64,000 bases of DNA, taken from the NCBI GenBank assembly GCA_045863555.1, contig BTUU01000010.1:1-64000 (forward strand). Direction: 5' to 3'. Made by a program: the position numbers and the translations under genes. Source of the DNA: JACRLV01 sp045863555. Its GTDB lineage: Bacteria; Planctomycetota; Phycisphaerae; UBA1845; Fen-1342. Under the pieces are notes generated by a model, which searched no databases, was not told where the DNA came from, and worked only from the letters and a program-made list of their open reading frames with translations. Below, piece by piece: positions 15,356-24,052 of the stretch (the stretch's first letter is position 1; every line of letters starts with the position of its first letter).

Positions 15356-17944
15356 CTAGGGTGCCGATGCTGGTTGCGCTTCGCGCGTGAACCGTGCGTC
15401 GGCCCAGTCGACGTGGTCAAAGCGGTTGCCCTCATCGGCGGTTTCGGCGACGAGCATGATCTGCTTTGCGCCGGCGAGCGGGATCGAGACGCGGAGGGGA
15501 TCTCCGCCGCCGATGAGCTGGGGCGATTCGAACACGCGTTTCCCGTCCAGGTAGATCGCGGCGACGATGGAGCCCTTGCCGCCGGTTTCGTCGTCGACTC
15601 CCACCCAGGTCTCAAATGTCGTCATGCCGGCCGGGATGTTGAAGACGAGGCGGGACTCGGCGTGCGAGCCGAGGCCGTACCGGTACGTGCTGCCCTTCAG
15701 GCGGAGCGCGTTTCCGTCGACGCTGCGGTTGAATTGCAGTTGGCCGAAGCCCTGCTCGACGCTGACGGGGCGCAGGGAACTGAGCAAGATGCTGCCGTCG
15801 GCGGCGGGCTTGCGGGCGGCGAGGATCGCGGCGCTCTCGGCTTCGTCGCGGATGCGGAAGAGGAAGTACGCGGCTCGGCGGTTCTGCTCGAAGCCGCCGG
15901 CGGGGTAGATCAGCTCGGCGAGTTCGTCGGCCTGGGCGAGCTGGCCGGCGAAATTCAGGTGGTCCTTGTCGATGACGACGAAGCGGGCCTTGAACTGCGA
16001 GCGGATGTCGGACAGCTCCACGCGCTCGGTTTTGAATTCGCCGGGTTTGTCGGAGGCGACGCGGATCGTGCCGGGCGTCTGGGCGCGGGTGATCTTGACG
16101 TAGCGTTCCCAGAGATCGGGCCGGCGGGCATGCGTGAACTTCGGGTCCAGGCCGACGATGTAGTGGTTGTGCGAGTTGAAATAGAAGAGCGGCGGGAAGA
16201 TATCCCAGTCGTCGGTGAAGACGATGTCGCCGGGCTTTGAGGCGGTGCGGAGTGCGTCGGTGAGCTGCTGAAACTCCGCGAGGTTGTACCGGCAGCGCGC
16301 GGTGCGCGAGGCGGAGACGATCTGGTGCGCGCCGGTGCCCACGGCGATCGCCGAGAGCAGCAGGCCGCAGAGGACTACGGCGACGGAGGAGACGGCGGGC
16401 GGCGCGAGGGGCGACTCATCGGACTCGCGCGGGCGCAGCCGGAGGGCGACGGCCGGGACGAGGATTGCGACGGCCGCGAGTGCGGACCAGGCGATGCCGG
16501 GGACGGCGAGGCGTGAGTCGACGAGGTCGCTGAAGAGCAGCGTGACGGCGAGGCCGACGACGATGAACAGCGCGGTGAAACCGACGACGGCGGCGATTCG
16601 CAGCGGAGCGCGGGGATCGAACGCGGCGGCGCGGACCCAGACGCGGGTGAGCGGGACGATGAGGAGGAGTCCGGCGACGAAGAGCCAGACGCGCCACTCG
16701 GCGAGGAGCCGCGCGGCGCCGGGTTCCTTCGTCACGCCCCAGCGCCAGGCGACGAACGCGGCCAGCCCTAGGCCGGTGAGTACGGACGCGACGAGCACGG
16801 GGCGGGCCGCGGCGGGCTCGCGCGCAAGTCGTGCCTTGCCCCAGTCGATGAACATCCGCAGGACCGGCGCGGCCAGATAGGCGGCGCTGAGCAGGGCGAG
16901 CGGCGGCCAGTATTCGATGAAGCGGCGGGCCTTGAGCGTGAGCAGCAGGAAGCCGAACTGGATCAGCACGGCGGCGGTCTCGCGGGCGTTCAAGCGCGGG
17001 CCGAAGCGCAGGCGCAGCAGAAGCGCGACGACCCAGACGCTGAGCACGACGCCGGCCATGACCACGAGGAACCAGGGATCGGTGTAGGGCTTCCACTCCT
17101 GGCCGACTTCGATATCCGGCGAGAGTCCGGTGCCGAAGATCTGCATGTAGAGGAATTCCCACATGCCGCCGGCGTAGGGGTACGTGAGCACGCCGGCGAG
17201 GTACCCCGCGGCGGTGATGAGGACCATTTTCCACGGGATCTCGCGGTCCTCGCGCGGCGCGACGACCATGGCGAGGGCATAGAGGGCGACGATCGCCGGT
17301 GCGTAGGGGACGCCGCCGAGGTAGACGTGGACATAGGCGAAGAGGGCCACGGCCGCCCAGATGTAACGGCGGTGGAAGAGGGCGAGCATGACGAGCTGCA
17401 TGAAGACGAACGAGGCCCCGATCGCGCGGACGGACGTGTGGCGCGAGAAGTACTGATCGGGCAGGGCGAGGAAGAGGGCGATCCAGAGCCAGCGCCAGGG
17501 GACGTTGCCGGCCTTGAGCAGCAGATTGAAGAGCATCAGGTTGAGGCCGAAGAACGCGGCGATGGCCCAGCGGCCGCCGGCGAGGTAGTCGCCGGTGATC
17601 CAATGGGCGGCGTAGACGAAGGGGACGAGCAGCGCCTGGAAGCCGACGTGGTGGCTGACGAACTCGCTGCCTTCATTGCGGAAGTAGGCGTACTGGAGCC
17701 ACGGGAACTCGCGCAGGAGGCCGACCTGCGGCATCATCACGGCCATCTTCACGTGGTAAAACGAGTCGTGCTCGGGGACACCGATGTTTCGGCCCGGTTC
17801 GACGGACGAGGCCGAGTAGATGAAGTTCATCAGCGCGACGCCGAGGATGAAGATCGTCGCACTCTCGATGATGCCGAGGAAGCGCTCGCGCGGCCCGGCC
17901 CGGTGGCCGGGCCCGCGATCGGAAAGGGGAAGATCAGGCGACAT
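15356..17944 (-). CDS. GT-C-like membrane glycosyltransferase with C-terminal NPCBM domain
   Basis: An 862-residue integral membrane protein. The first luminal loop carries PEHDSFYHVKMA, resembling the Asp motif of GT-C enzymes that use polyprenyl-phosphate sugars. At least twelve membrane segments follow to about residue 545. After an extracytoplasmic region (about 560-715), the C-terminal ~140 residues contain an NPCBM/NEW2-like carbohydrate-binding fold (YRYGLGSHAESRLVFNIP, VGVDDETGGKGSIVAAIYLDG, FDHVDWADARF). It is the last gene of a minus-strand run with a GT2 and a flippase-like protein, fitting a polyprenol-linked glycosylation pathway. Substrates are unknown. Fusion of a GT-C core to NPCBM is not a common architecture. 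Confidence 0.82.
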   Translation of the reverse strand: MSPDLPLSDRGPGHRAGPRERFLGIIESATIFILGVALMNFIYSASSVEPGRNIGVPEHDSFYHVKMAVMMPQVGLLREFPWLQYAYFRNEGSEFVSHHVGFQALLVPFVYAAHWITGDYLAGGRWAIAAFFGLNLMLFNLLLKAGNVPWRWLWIALFLALPDQYFSRHTSVRAIGASFVFMQLVMLALFHRRYIWAAVALFAYVHVYLGGVPYAPAIVALYALAMVVAPREDREIPWKMVLITAAGYLAGVLTYPYAGGMWEFLYMQIFGTGLSPDIEVGQEWKPYTDPWFLVVMAGVVLSVWVVALLLRLRFGPRLNARETAAVLIQFGFLLLTLKARRFIEYWPPLALLSAAYLAAPVLRMFIDWGKARLAREPAAARPVLVASVLTGLGLAAFVAWRWGVTKEPGAARLLAEWRVWLFVAGLLLIVPLTRVWVRAAAFDPRAPLRIAAVVGFTALFIVVGLAVTLLFSDLVDSRLAVPGIAWSALAAVAILVPAVALRLRPRESDESPLAPPAVSSVAVVLCGLLLSAIAVGTGAHQIVSASRTARCRYNLAEFQQLTDALRTASKPGDIVFTDDWDIFPPLFYFNSHNHYIVGLDPKFTHARRPDLWERYVKITRAQTPGTIRVASDKPGEFKTERVELSDIRSQFKARFVVIDKDHLNFAGQLAQADELAELIYPAGGFEQNRRAAYFLFRIRDEAESAAILAARKPAADGSILLSSLRPVSVEQGFGQLQFNRSVDGNALRLKGSTYRYGLGSHAESRLVFNIPAGMTTFETWVGVDDETGGKGSIVAAIYLDGKRVFESPQLIGGGDPLRVSIPLAGAKQIMLVAETADEGNRFDHVDWADARFTREAQPASAP

Positions 17945-18006
17945 CCAGCGTCCTTAGGGCGTTCGTTCGCGCCTCTGCGTCAGCGCGGTCCCGGTTTCGG
18001 GGAATC

Positions 18007-18762
18007 CTATCCCACGCGGGCCGCGGCCGGGGCGGGGGCAGCGTTTTTCGCGCCGGACTGGCGGATATTGTGATAGAGGCGGAAGAGTTCGCGGAAGGCG
18101 CGGAGGATGACCTTGAAATTCGCGCCGGTCTGCTGGCCGGCGGTTCGCGGGTAGTGGTGGACGCCGACCTGGCCGATGGTGTAGCCGCGGCGCTGGGCGC
18201 GGGCGAGGATCTCGGTGTCGATGAGCGCGCCGGTCGCGTGCATCTCGATTTCGTCGAAGAGGCGGCGCGGGTAGATCTTGAACGCGCAGTCGACGTCGCG
18301 GATGCCGAGGCCGAAGAGCAGGTTGACGAGCGTGCCCCAGGCCAGGGCGTTGAGCTTGCGGGGGAGCGGGTCCTGGCGGTCGAGGCGGTAGCCGCTGACG
18401 ATGTCGAACTTCGACATGAGCGGGATGAGCTTGTCCATCTCTTCGAAGTCGAACTGGCCGTCGCCGTCGGTGTAGAAGACGTATTCCTTCGTGGCCTCGC
18501 GGAAGCCGCGCTGGAGGGCGCCGCCGTAGCCGCGGTTGGGGCTGTTGTGCACGGCGCGGACGCGCGGGTGCTCGGCGGCGAGTCGGTCGGCGATCTCGGC
18601 GGTGCGGTCCTTGCTGCCGTCGTTGACGATGATGATCTCGTAGTCGGTGAAGAGGCGGTCGCAGGCGGCGATGGCGGCGCGGGTGGTGCGCTCGACGTTG
18701 GCTTCCTCGTTGTAGCAGGGGTAGAAGACGCTTACGCCGCGGTTGAATTTCTGGGTCGACAT
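18007..18762 (-). CDS. Family 2 glycosyltransferase, polyprenyl-phosphate sugar synthase type
   Basis: A 251-residue GT-A fold enzyme related to dolichol-phosphate mannose synthases. The nucleotide-binding start (VFYPCYNEEANVERTTRAAI), IIVNDGSKDRT and the metal-binding TDGDGQFD (about 91-98) are intact, followed by GYRLDRQDPLPRK. There is no membrane segment. The product is expected to be a polyprenyl-phosphate-linked sugar for the neighbouring GT-C enzyme. An AGGAG lies seven bases before the ATG at 18762 (an ATG three bases earlier is also possible). The frame extends far upstream but that part is Arg/Pro-rich shadow. Gap to the next gene is 62 bp. Confidence 0.92.
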   Translation of the reverse strand: MSTQKFNRGVSVFYPCYNEEANVERTTRAAIAACDRLFTDYEIIIVNDGSKDRTAEIADRLAAEHPRVRAVHNSPNRGYGGALQRGFREATKEYVFYTDGDGQFDFEEMDKLIPLMSKFDIVSGYRLDRQDPLPRKLNALAWGTLVNLLFGLGIRDVDCAFKIYPRRLFDEIEMHATGALIDTEILARAQRRGYTIGQVGVHHYPRTAGQQTGANFKVILRAFRELFRLYHNIRQSGAKNAAPAPAAARVG

Positions 18763-18848
18763 CATATCACTCCTGAACTGAATTCTTCGTGGATTCGCAA
18801 ACTTGCTTCGACGCACACCGCGGCGCCGACGGATCGCTCGTGATGCGC

Positions 18849-20012
18849 TCATGTCATCACTGGCTCTGAGACGCTGCGGCGCGTCGCCGCTTGCACGCCG
18901 GATGGCTTGATCGTCCGCGTTGCGCGCCCGAAGAGCAGCAGCGCGCCCGGCAGGCTGCACAGCAGGTTCACGGCCCGGACCCCGATGGCCGCGGTCAGAA
19001 TCTGCGCCGCGCTGCCGAGGCCCGCGAAGAAGTAGGTGTACGCGAGCTCCATCGTGCCGAGGCCCTGCGGCGGGCCGGGGATCGCCTTGACGATCTCGCC
19101 GGCGGAGAAGTACGCATACCACTCCAGCCCGCTCGCGCCGCCCAGGAACATGCCCAGGCCCGCGGCCATGCAGACGAACGAGGCCGCCGCGAAGATCTGG
19201 AGGATGACCGTGATGCCCATCGCCTTCAGCAGCACGCCGGGTGACGAGAGCAGGCGGCGGATCGCGGCGTCGATTCGGGCGAGCTGGTCGCGTTTCGGGA
19301 GGCGAGCGGCGGTTTTTTGGGTGAACGACCACTGTCGCCACATGGGGAGCAGATAAACCGCTCCGCCGGCGAGCATGGCCGACGAGAGACCGATGAGCAG
19401 CGGCCGGAGGAGGCCGAGACGGCTGTCGGCTCCGGCGGCGAGGGCGATGAGGCCGACGGTGAGGAGAAGAGTGCCGAGGCCGATGGCGCGATCGACGAGG
19501 ACGAGGGAGGCGGCTTCCGTCCCGGCCGTCGAACGCCGGGCGAAGTGCCACGCCTTGTAGACGTCGCCCGCGGTCGAGCCGAACGGGGCGGCGAAGTTCA
19601 TGAAATTCCCGGCGAAGGCGAGGCGGAGGTGCTCCGCGAAGCCGCCTTCGATGGCCTGCGAGCGGAGGACTGCCCGGAGGCGGACCGCCTGGAGGACGGG
19701 GACCATCAGGAAGATCGCGAGAGCCGCGGCGACGGCCCATGGGTCGGTCTGCTGGGCGACGGTTCGCAGGCCGTAGACGATTCGGGGCGTGCCGGCGGCG
19801 TCGCGGGCGATCAGGCCGGCGGCGACGGTCTGGGTCTGGCCGCCGGTTCGGACGAAGTATCGGCCGTCCGCCCTGGAAACAGCGCCGTTGAGCGTCGTTC
19901 CGTCGGCGAGGGTGATCGAATCATTGAGCGAGATTCCCCGGAGGACCCAGAGGACGGCCGCAGTACACAGGCCGAAGCGGATGGTCGTGCTGAGAACGGA
20001 CTTCGCGGTCAT
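18849..20012 (-). CDS. Lysylphosphatidylglycerol-synthase-TM/YbhN-like flippase protein
   Basis: A 387-residue polytopic membrane protein of the UPF0104 type, the membrane part of which is thought to flip lipids or lipid-linked sugars. Eight or so membrane segments are visible, with the family signature FMNFAAPFGSTAGDVYKAW and the later GPPQGLGTMELAYTYFF. Unusually, an extra beta-rich extracytoplasmic insertion of about 60 residues (ADGTTLNGAVSRADGRYFV) sits between the first and second membrane segments. It precedes a GT2 and a GT-C gene on the same strand, so it probably moves the polyprenyl-phosphate sugar. The ATG at 20012 is the first start giving a plausible membrane protein. Confidence 0.85.
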   Translation of the reverse strand: MTAKSVLSTTIRFGLCTAAVLWVLRGISLNDSITLADGTTLNGAVSRADGRYFVRTGGQTQTVAAGLIARDAAGTPRIVYGLRTVAQQTDPWAVAAALAIFLMVPVLQAVRLRAVLRSQAIEGGFAEHLRLAFAGNFMNFAAPFGSTAGDVYKAWHFARRSTAGTEAASLVLVDRAIGLGTLLLTVGLIALAAGADSRLGLLRPLLIGLSSAMLAGGAVYLLPMWRQWSFTQKTAARLPKRDQLARIDAAIRRLLSSPGVLLKAMGITVILQIFAAASFVCMAAGLGMFLGGASGLEWYAYFSAGEIVKAIPGPPQGLGTMELAYTYFFAGLGSAAQILTAAIGVRAVNLLCSLPGALLLFGRATRTIKPSGVQAATRRSVSEPVMT

Positions 20013-20165
20013 CTGGGCCTCTCGGGTTCCGGTTTCACCGGGTAGAGGGCCGCCGCGGGGCTCAAAATACGCGGAATCATGCGGCGGCCGGGCATTCGGC
20101 CGCGCCGGCTTTTGGGCGGGACAGTCAAGAACCGGCATAATCGAGCTTTCGGGCGAGGAGGTGTC

Positions 20166-20774
20166 ATGCGAATTCAGTGGGTACTCGCAATGACGGCGGC
20201 TGCTCTTGCGTCCATTTCCTGCGTCCCGCTCGACGACGTTTTTCCCCTCATCAACCGGCCGATCGCGCCGCGGACGTTCTCGGGGACTTACTCGGGAGTA
20301 ATCACCGGAACGCTGACGACGACGTACGCGGTGGATGGGCGGGTCGAGACGGAGGTTGTCTCGATACCCGTTTCGTTCACGTTCGGGCGCCGCGGCAGAC
20401 TTCAGACCTGCACGTATGTCGGGCGGGGACTCACGGGGGGCAGGCAGGTTGCGTTCGATTATGACGAGGACATTGGTTACAGCGGAACGTCGCACCACTC
20501 GTCGGGGCATCAGCGGATCTCGAATCTCGTGCAGTCGGCTGAGTTGGTGGAGTATGACGCCGAGTACTACCGATGGGTCTTCGGCGCGCCGAACAGCGAA
20601 TTTCGTGCCGGGACGCATTTCATGATCCGCCTGGACGGGGATTCGATCTTGTGTCGTGCCGAGCGGGTCGTAGAGGCAGTAAATAATCCGGGTGGAACTG
20701 CTGACCCCAGTGCGAACTTCTCATTCAATGCGGAGTGGATCGCCGAAGGCGAGCTCTCGCCCGCCGCGTCCTGA
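20166..20774 (+). CDS. Lipoprotein of unknown function
   Basis: A 202-residue exported lipoprotein. The ATG at 20166 follows a strong GAGGAGG site and starts a signal peptide that ends with SIS-Cys at about residue 19. The mature part is beta-rich: repeated Thr/Ser/Gly strands (GTYSGVITGTLTTTYAVDGR, VSIPVSFTFGRRGR) and a His-rich turn (GTSHHSSGHQR). No catalytic motif was found. The frame is open upstream but lacks a better start. It ends 10 bp before a strong terminator that serves the convergent gene at 20891. Presumably an envelope lipoprotein of this lineage. Confidence 0.75.
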   Translation: MRIQWVLAMTAAALASISCVPLDDVFPLINRPIAPRTFSGTYSGVITGTLTTTYAVDGRVETEVVSIPVSFTFGRRGRLQTCTYVGRGLTGGRQVAFDYDEDIGYSGTSHHSSGHQRISNLVQSAELVEYDAEYYRWVFGAPNSEFRAGTHFMIRLDGDSILCRAERVVEAVNNPGGTADPSANFSFNAEWIAEGELSPAAS

Positions 20775-20783
20775 CCAGCGATG

Positions 20784-20826
20784 AAAAAGGGACGACCTGC
20801 CGCGATCTCTCGCCAGCAGGCCGTCC
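20784..20826 (-). terminator. Rho-independent terminator for the 20891-22258 gene
   Basis: Read on the minus strand, the stem GGACGGCCTGC / GCAGGTCGTCC (11 bp including one G-U pair) encloses a 15-base loop and is followed by CCCTTTTT. It lies 64 bp beyond the stop of the Asn/Gly/Asp-repeat protein. It could also stop transcription from the plus strand, but there the stem has an A-C mismatch and no T run. Confidence 0.8.
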
Positions 20827-20890
20827 ACGTCACTCCCGGGATCGCGCGATTGTCGCCTGGCGGCGACGTTATCCACCGTTCACACGCTGG

Positions 20891-22258
20891 CTACCCGTTG
20901 CAGTTCGCGTTCGCCGAGCAGTCGTCGACGAAGACGCCTGAGACGGGGCCGACCGTGATCACATCACCCGCCTGGACCGCCGGGAAGCCCGACGGGATGG
21001 GGCTGTACTCGAGTTCGCCGCGGCCGCGGTCGTCGGTCGTGATCTGGCCGACGATGACGCCGTTGATGGCGACCGGGTAGGTTGTGAAGGCCTGCAACGA
21101 GCGGACGCGGGCGCGGAAGCGGCTGCACCCGGAGACGAGGTTGCGGTACTCGGCTTCGTTGCTGTCGTCACCGGACATCTGGGCTCGGAACTGCGTCGAG
21201 CCGTCCGGGCACGAGCCGTTGTCGTTGCCGTTTCCTCCGTTGTCGTTTCCGTTGCCGGCACCGTTGTCGTTCGTATTTCCAGCGCCGTTGTCATTCGTGT
21301 TTCCAGCACCGTTATCGTTCGTGTTGCCGGTTCCGTTGTCATTGGTGTTACCAGCGCCGTTGTCGTTGCCGTTCGGCACGCCATTGTCGTTGGTATTTCC
21401 GGCGCCGTTATCGTTCGTGTTGCCGGCGCCATTATCATTCGTGTTTCCGGTACCGTTGTCGTTCGTGTTACCCGCGCCATTGTCGTTGGTATTTCCGGCG
21501 CCGTTATCGTTCGTCTTGCCGGCGCCGTTGTCATTGGTGTTGCCAGCGCCATTGTCGTTCCCATTGGGCACGCCATTGTCGTTGGTATTTCCGGCACCGT
21601 TGTCATTCGTGTTTCCAGTGCCGTTATCGTTCGTATTGCCGGTACCGTTGTCATTGGTGTTACCCGCGCCATTGTCGTTGCCGTTTGGCACGCCATTGTC
21701 GTTGGTATTTCCGGCGCCGTTGTCGTTCGTGTTGCCGGCGCCGTTGTCATTCGTGTTTCCGGCACCGTTGTCGTTCGTGTTACCCGCGCCATTGTCGTTG
21801 CCATTGGGCACGCCATTGTCGTTGGTGTTTCCAGTGCCGTTGTCGTTCGTGTTTCCGGCGCCGTTGTCGTTGCCGTTTCCGTTGCCGCAGGTCGTCCCGA
21901 ACTGGGCGAGCATGTAGGCAAGGTCCTGGATATCGACATCGCCGTCGACGTCCACGTCGACGCAGGGCGACTGCGGCGGCATGCCGAAGGACGAAAGCAT
22001 GACGGCGAGGTCCTGGACCCCGACATCACCGCTGCCGTCGAAATCGAGGCAGACGCCGCAGCCGCCTCCGTTGTCATTGCCGTTGCCACGTGTCTCCGGC
22101 CCGCCGCCGTGATCCGTCGGATCCACGAGCGGCCTGGCGTTGGCATCCGTTTTCCCAAGGACGGCGTCGCCCAGGGAGTCGGACACCTCGGAGATGCAGC
22201 CGGCGGCGATTACGCTCGCCACGCCGGCCGCGATCCATCCGAATCGTCGCAGTGTCAT
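20891..22258 (-). CDS. Lipoprotein with dockerin-like EF-hands and 24-bp Asn/Gly/Asp repeat
   Basis: A 455-residue exported protein. A signal peptide ends in a lipobox (VIAAGC, Cys at about 21). Two EF-hand-like loops typical of dockerin type I follow at about 70-120 (CLDFDGSGDVGVQDLAVMLSSFG and CVDVDVDGDVDIQDLAYMLAQFG). Then about 26 copies of an eight-residue unit GAGNTNDN (24 bp) run to about residue 345, with a GVPNGNDN variant at units 3, 8, 13 and 21. A ~105-residue folded domain ends the chain. The ATG at 22258 has AAGGAG nine bases upstream. Such repeats form flexible spacers that present the end domain at the cell surface. Function unknown. Confidence 0.88.
   Translation of the reverse strand: MTLRRFGWIAAGVASVIAAGCISEVSDSLGDAVLGKTDANARPLVDPTDHGGGPETRGNGNDNGGGCGVCLDFDGSGDVGVQDLAVMLSSFGMPPQSPCVDVDVDGDVDIQDLAYMLAQFGTTCGNGNGNDNGAGNTNDNGTGNTNDNGVPNGNDNGAGNTNDNGAGNTNDNGAGNTNDNGAGNTNDNGVPNGNDNGAGNTNDNGTGNTNDNGTGNTNDNGAGNTNDNGVPNGNDNGAGNTNDNGAGKTNDNGAGNTNDNGAGNTNDNGTGNTNDNGAGNTNDNGAGNTNDNGVPNGNDNGAGNTNDNGTGNTNDNGAGNTNDNGAGNTNDNGAGNGNDNGGNGNDNGSCPDGSTQFRAQMSGDDSNEAEYRNLVSGCSRFRARVRSLQAFTTYPVAINGVIVGQITTDDRGRGELEYSPIPSGFPAVQAGDVITVGPVSGVFVDDCSANANCNG
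21225..21890 (-). repeat. 24-bp tandem repeat array within a coding sequence
   Basis: About 26 copies of a 24-bp unit encode GAGNTNDN. A GVPNGNDN unit recurs at about 21369, 21561, 21681 and 21801, spaced 192, 120 and 120 bp. The last three copies are thus five units apart, which indicates expansion of a 120-bp block. Synonymous third-position changes between units show the amino acid pattern is under selection. It is continuous coding DNA, not a CRISPR array. Confidence 0.9.
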
Positions 22259-22573
22259 TTCTCAAAGCTCCTTTGCTTGGCGACCGTCAGGCCACCCGGC
22301 GGGGCAACCAACTCCCCCGATCAGCCGCATGACCGTCCGTACTCGCCTGACTTCGTGCCCGCCCGGCCGAATTCCTGTCTCGTGAGCGGTGGATTCGCGC
22401 GTTGACGCCGACCGACCTCGGCACGACGCCGAGTAGAGCGCGGCGGGTCCGTGGAAAATACGGAGCGGGCGAGGTTGGCTGGGACGGGTCAGCGGCGCTG
22501 GTAGTTCCAGCGCGTCGGCAGGCGGGCGGACGGGCGCGGGGGCGTACCTCTTAACCTGTTTATATAATGAGAG
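22259..22573. other. Intergenic region upstream of the 20891-22258 gene
   Basis: A 315-bp gap between two minus-strand genes. It should contain the promoter of the Asn/Gly/Asp-repeat protein. A TATAAT (22563-22568) reads on the plus strand, against the flanking genes and without a spaced TTGACA-like element, so it is not called a promoter. No RNA gene or repeat was recognised. Confidence 0.4.
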
Positions 22574-23707
22574 TTATGAATCTGCCGCGATCTTCGGGTA
22601 GACGCGTTTTCGGAAACCCGCGAGCCATTGGCGAACGTAGATCCACATGCCGACGGCGAGTATGGCCATGAGCAGGGTTGCGAAAATGGGCGAGGCGGAG
22701 AGCGACGGGAAATTGACCTGGAGGTTCTGGCGGATCAGCACCTCGACCTTGCCGAGCACAGCGCCGACGGGCGGCGCAGAGACAGCGACGCAGAGCGCGA
22801 GGATGGACGCGGGGCGGCGGTTCCAGAGCTTTGAGTCATCGGGCGGGTGGAGGAGCGTCAGGAGCAGGAGGCTGGCGCAGACCGCGTCGAGGCCGAAGAG
22901 GACGGCGGGGCTGACGAACGTATTTCGGAAGTCGGTGCCGCCGAAGAAGCCCACGAAGAGGAGCATTCCGGCCGCGAACATGCCGGCGACGGCGTAGTAG
23001 CCGCCGATGGTGCCGCGACGATCGCCGACGAGGAGCGAGAGCGCCCAGATCGACATGCCCGCGCTGGCCGCGAAGAGCAGCCAGTTGAAACAGCCGAAAT
23101 CGATCAGACCGACGATGCTCGGGAGCATCCAGACCTTGAGCACGAGAATCGGGTAGATGAACCAGTTGAGCTGGCGCAGGCGCTCCTCCTCCGCACCGTC
23201 GAACCAGGTTCGCAGCGTCTCCTCGTCGTAGATCTCGCCGCACTCGCTGCACCGGAGGCTGACCGCACGGAAAAGGCCGTAGCCGCAATTCAGGCAGTGA
23301 TAGTCGGGGATTTCGCCGGGCGGTGGGCCGGATACGCCGGGTGTGCCGGAGGGCGGCGTGTTCGGCGCGTGGCCGACCGGACGGCGACGGGGGCCGAGGC
23401 GTGGGCGGTCGGTTGTCGATTCGTTGCGACGCGGGCGCGTGGGGCCGTAGTCGGTGGACTGCGGCGGCGGCGGCGTCTCGGGGACGTCGGGAAAGGCCTC
23501 CTCGGGGATCGGTGGATTTCGCGGCGGCACGGGGACGGCGGGCGGGCCGGCGCGGGCCGGGGGTGGCGCTTTCGCCGGGCTATCCCCTGCCGGCGGCGGC
23601 GCCGGCCGTTGCGGACCGGCGTTTCCGCGTTTTTCGCGACTCCCCGCGTTCTCGAGTTCTTCGAGCGCGCGGAGATTCTCTTCCATCGGGTCGCGCGGGA
23701 TGGCCAT
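22574..23707 (-). CDS. Zinc-ribbon membrane protein with Pro-rich N-terminus
   Basis: A 377-residue protein in three parts. The N-terminal ~135 residues are Pro/Arg/Gly-rich and disordered. A zinc ribbon follows at about 138-160 (two CxxC pairs: YHCLNCGYGL and LRCSECGEIY). Then at least six membrane segments run to the C-terminus. The ribbon style (four cysteines before the membrane part) recurs in three other proteins of this window, so it is a lineage-specific theme. No catalytic residues are visible. ATG at 23707. Function unknown, presumably cytoplasm-facing at the inner membrane. Confidence 0.82.
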   Translation of the reverse strand: MAIPRDPMEENLRALEELENAGSREKRGNAGPQRPAPPPAGDSPAKAPPPARAGPPAVPVPPRNPPIPEEAFPDVPETPPPPQSTDYGPTRPRRNESTTDRPRLGPRRRPVGHAPNTPPSGTPGVSGPPPGEIPDYHCLNCGYGLFRAVSLRCSECGEIYDEETLRTWFDGAEEERLRQLNWFIYPILVLKVWMLPSIVGLIDFGCFNWLLFAASAGMSIWALSLLVGDRRGTIGGYYAVAGMFAAGMLLFVGFFGGTDFRNTFVSPAVLFGLDAVCASLLLLTLLHPPDDSKLWNRRPASILALCVAVSAPPVGAVLGKVEVLIRQNLQVNFPSLSASPIFATLLMAILAVGMWIYVRQWLAGFRKRVYPKIAADS

Positions 23708-24052
23708 GCCGGAAGTATATCGGCCGCAGGGGCGCGATCGCTGCGGCGGTTCGAACTGTCGGGTGGCCCGGACGTATCTGCCGGGGGCGGTGGGGGTTCG
23801 CGCGGCGCTTTCGGGCGGCGGAAGGGGCGGGGAGGCAGCGGCCGGCGCGGGAGCGGGCGGGCGTTTCGCCGGCTCTAGCGGCCGGGTTGGATGACCGATA
23901 TTGTATGCGGACCCGGCGCTCGTCGCGTCGACGTAAGTCTAGTCATATTAGTGGGTTATGTTGGCCTTGGCGCGCGGCTGACGGGGACGGAGTCTGCCCG
24001 GTCGGCGCGGTAACGCGGACGGCGTGTAGCTCGGTTCGCAAGCGGGGTTTCG
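23708..24052. promoter_or_regulatory. Divergent intergenic region before the exopolysaccharide locus
   Basis: A 345-bp gap between the divergent zinc-ribbon gene and wecB. It should hold the promoter of the exopolysaccharide operon. An A/T-rich patch (about 23935-23961, TAGTCATATTAG core) is the only obvious candidate, but I see no convincing -35/-10 pair. The rest is GC-rich with no conserved structure. Confidence 0.35.

Noticed and set aside
20869..20877. TTATCCACC, a near DnaA box
   Set aside because: It is a single imperfect match far from dnaA, with no cluster of boxes.
21225..21890. CRISPR-like periodic repeat
   Set aside because: Units are contiguous 24-bp coding repeats with no spacers and stay in frame throughout.
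22563..22568. Perfect TATAAT
   Set aside because: It reads against the flanking genes and lacks a properly spaced -35 element.
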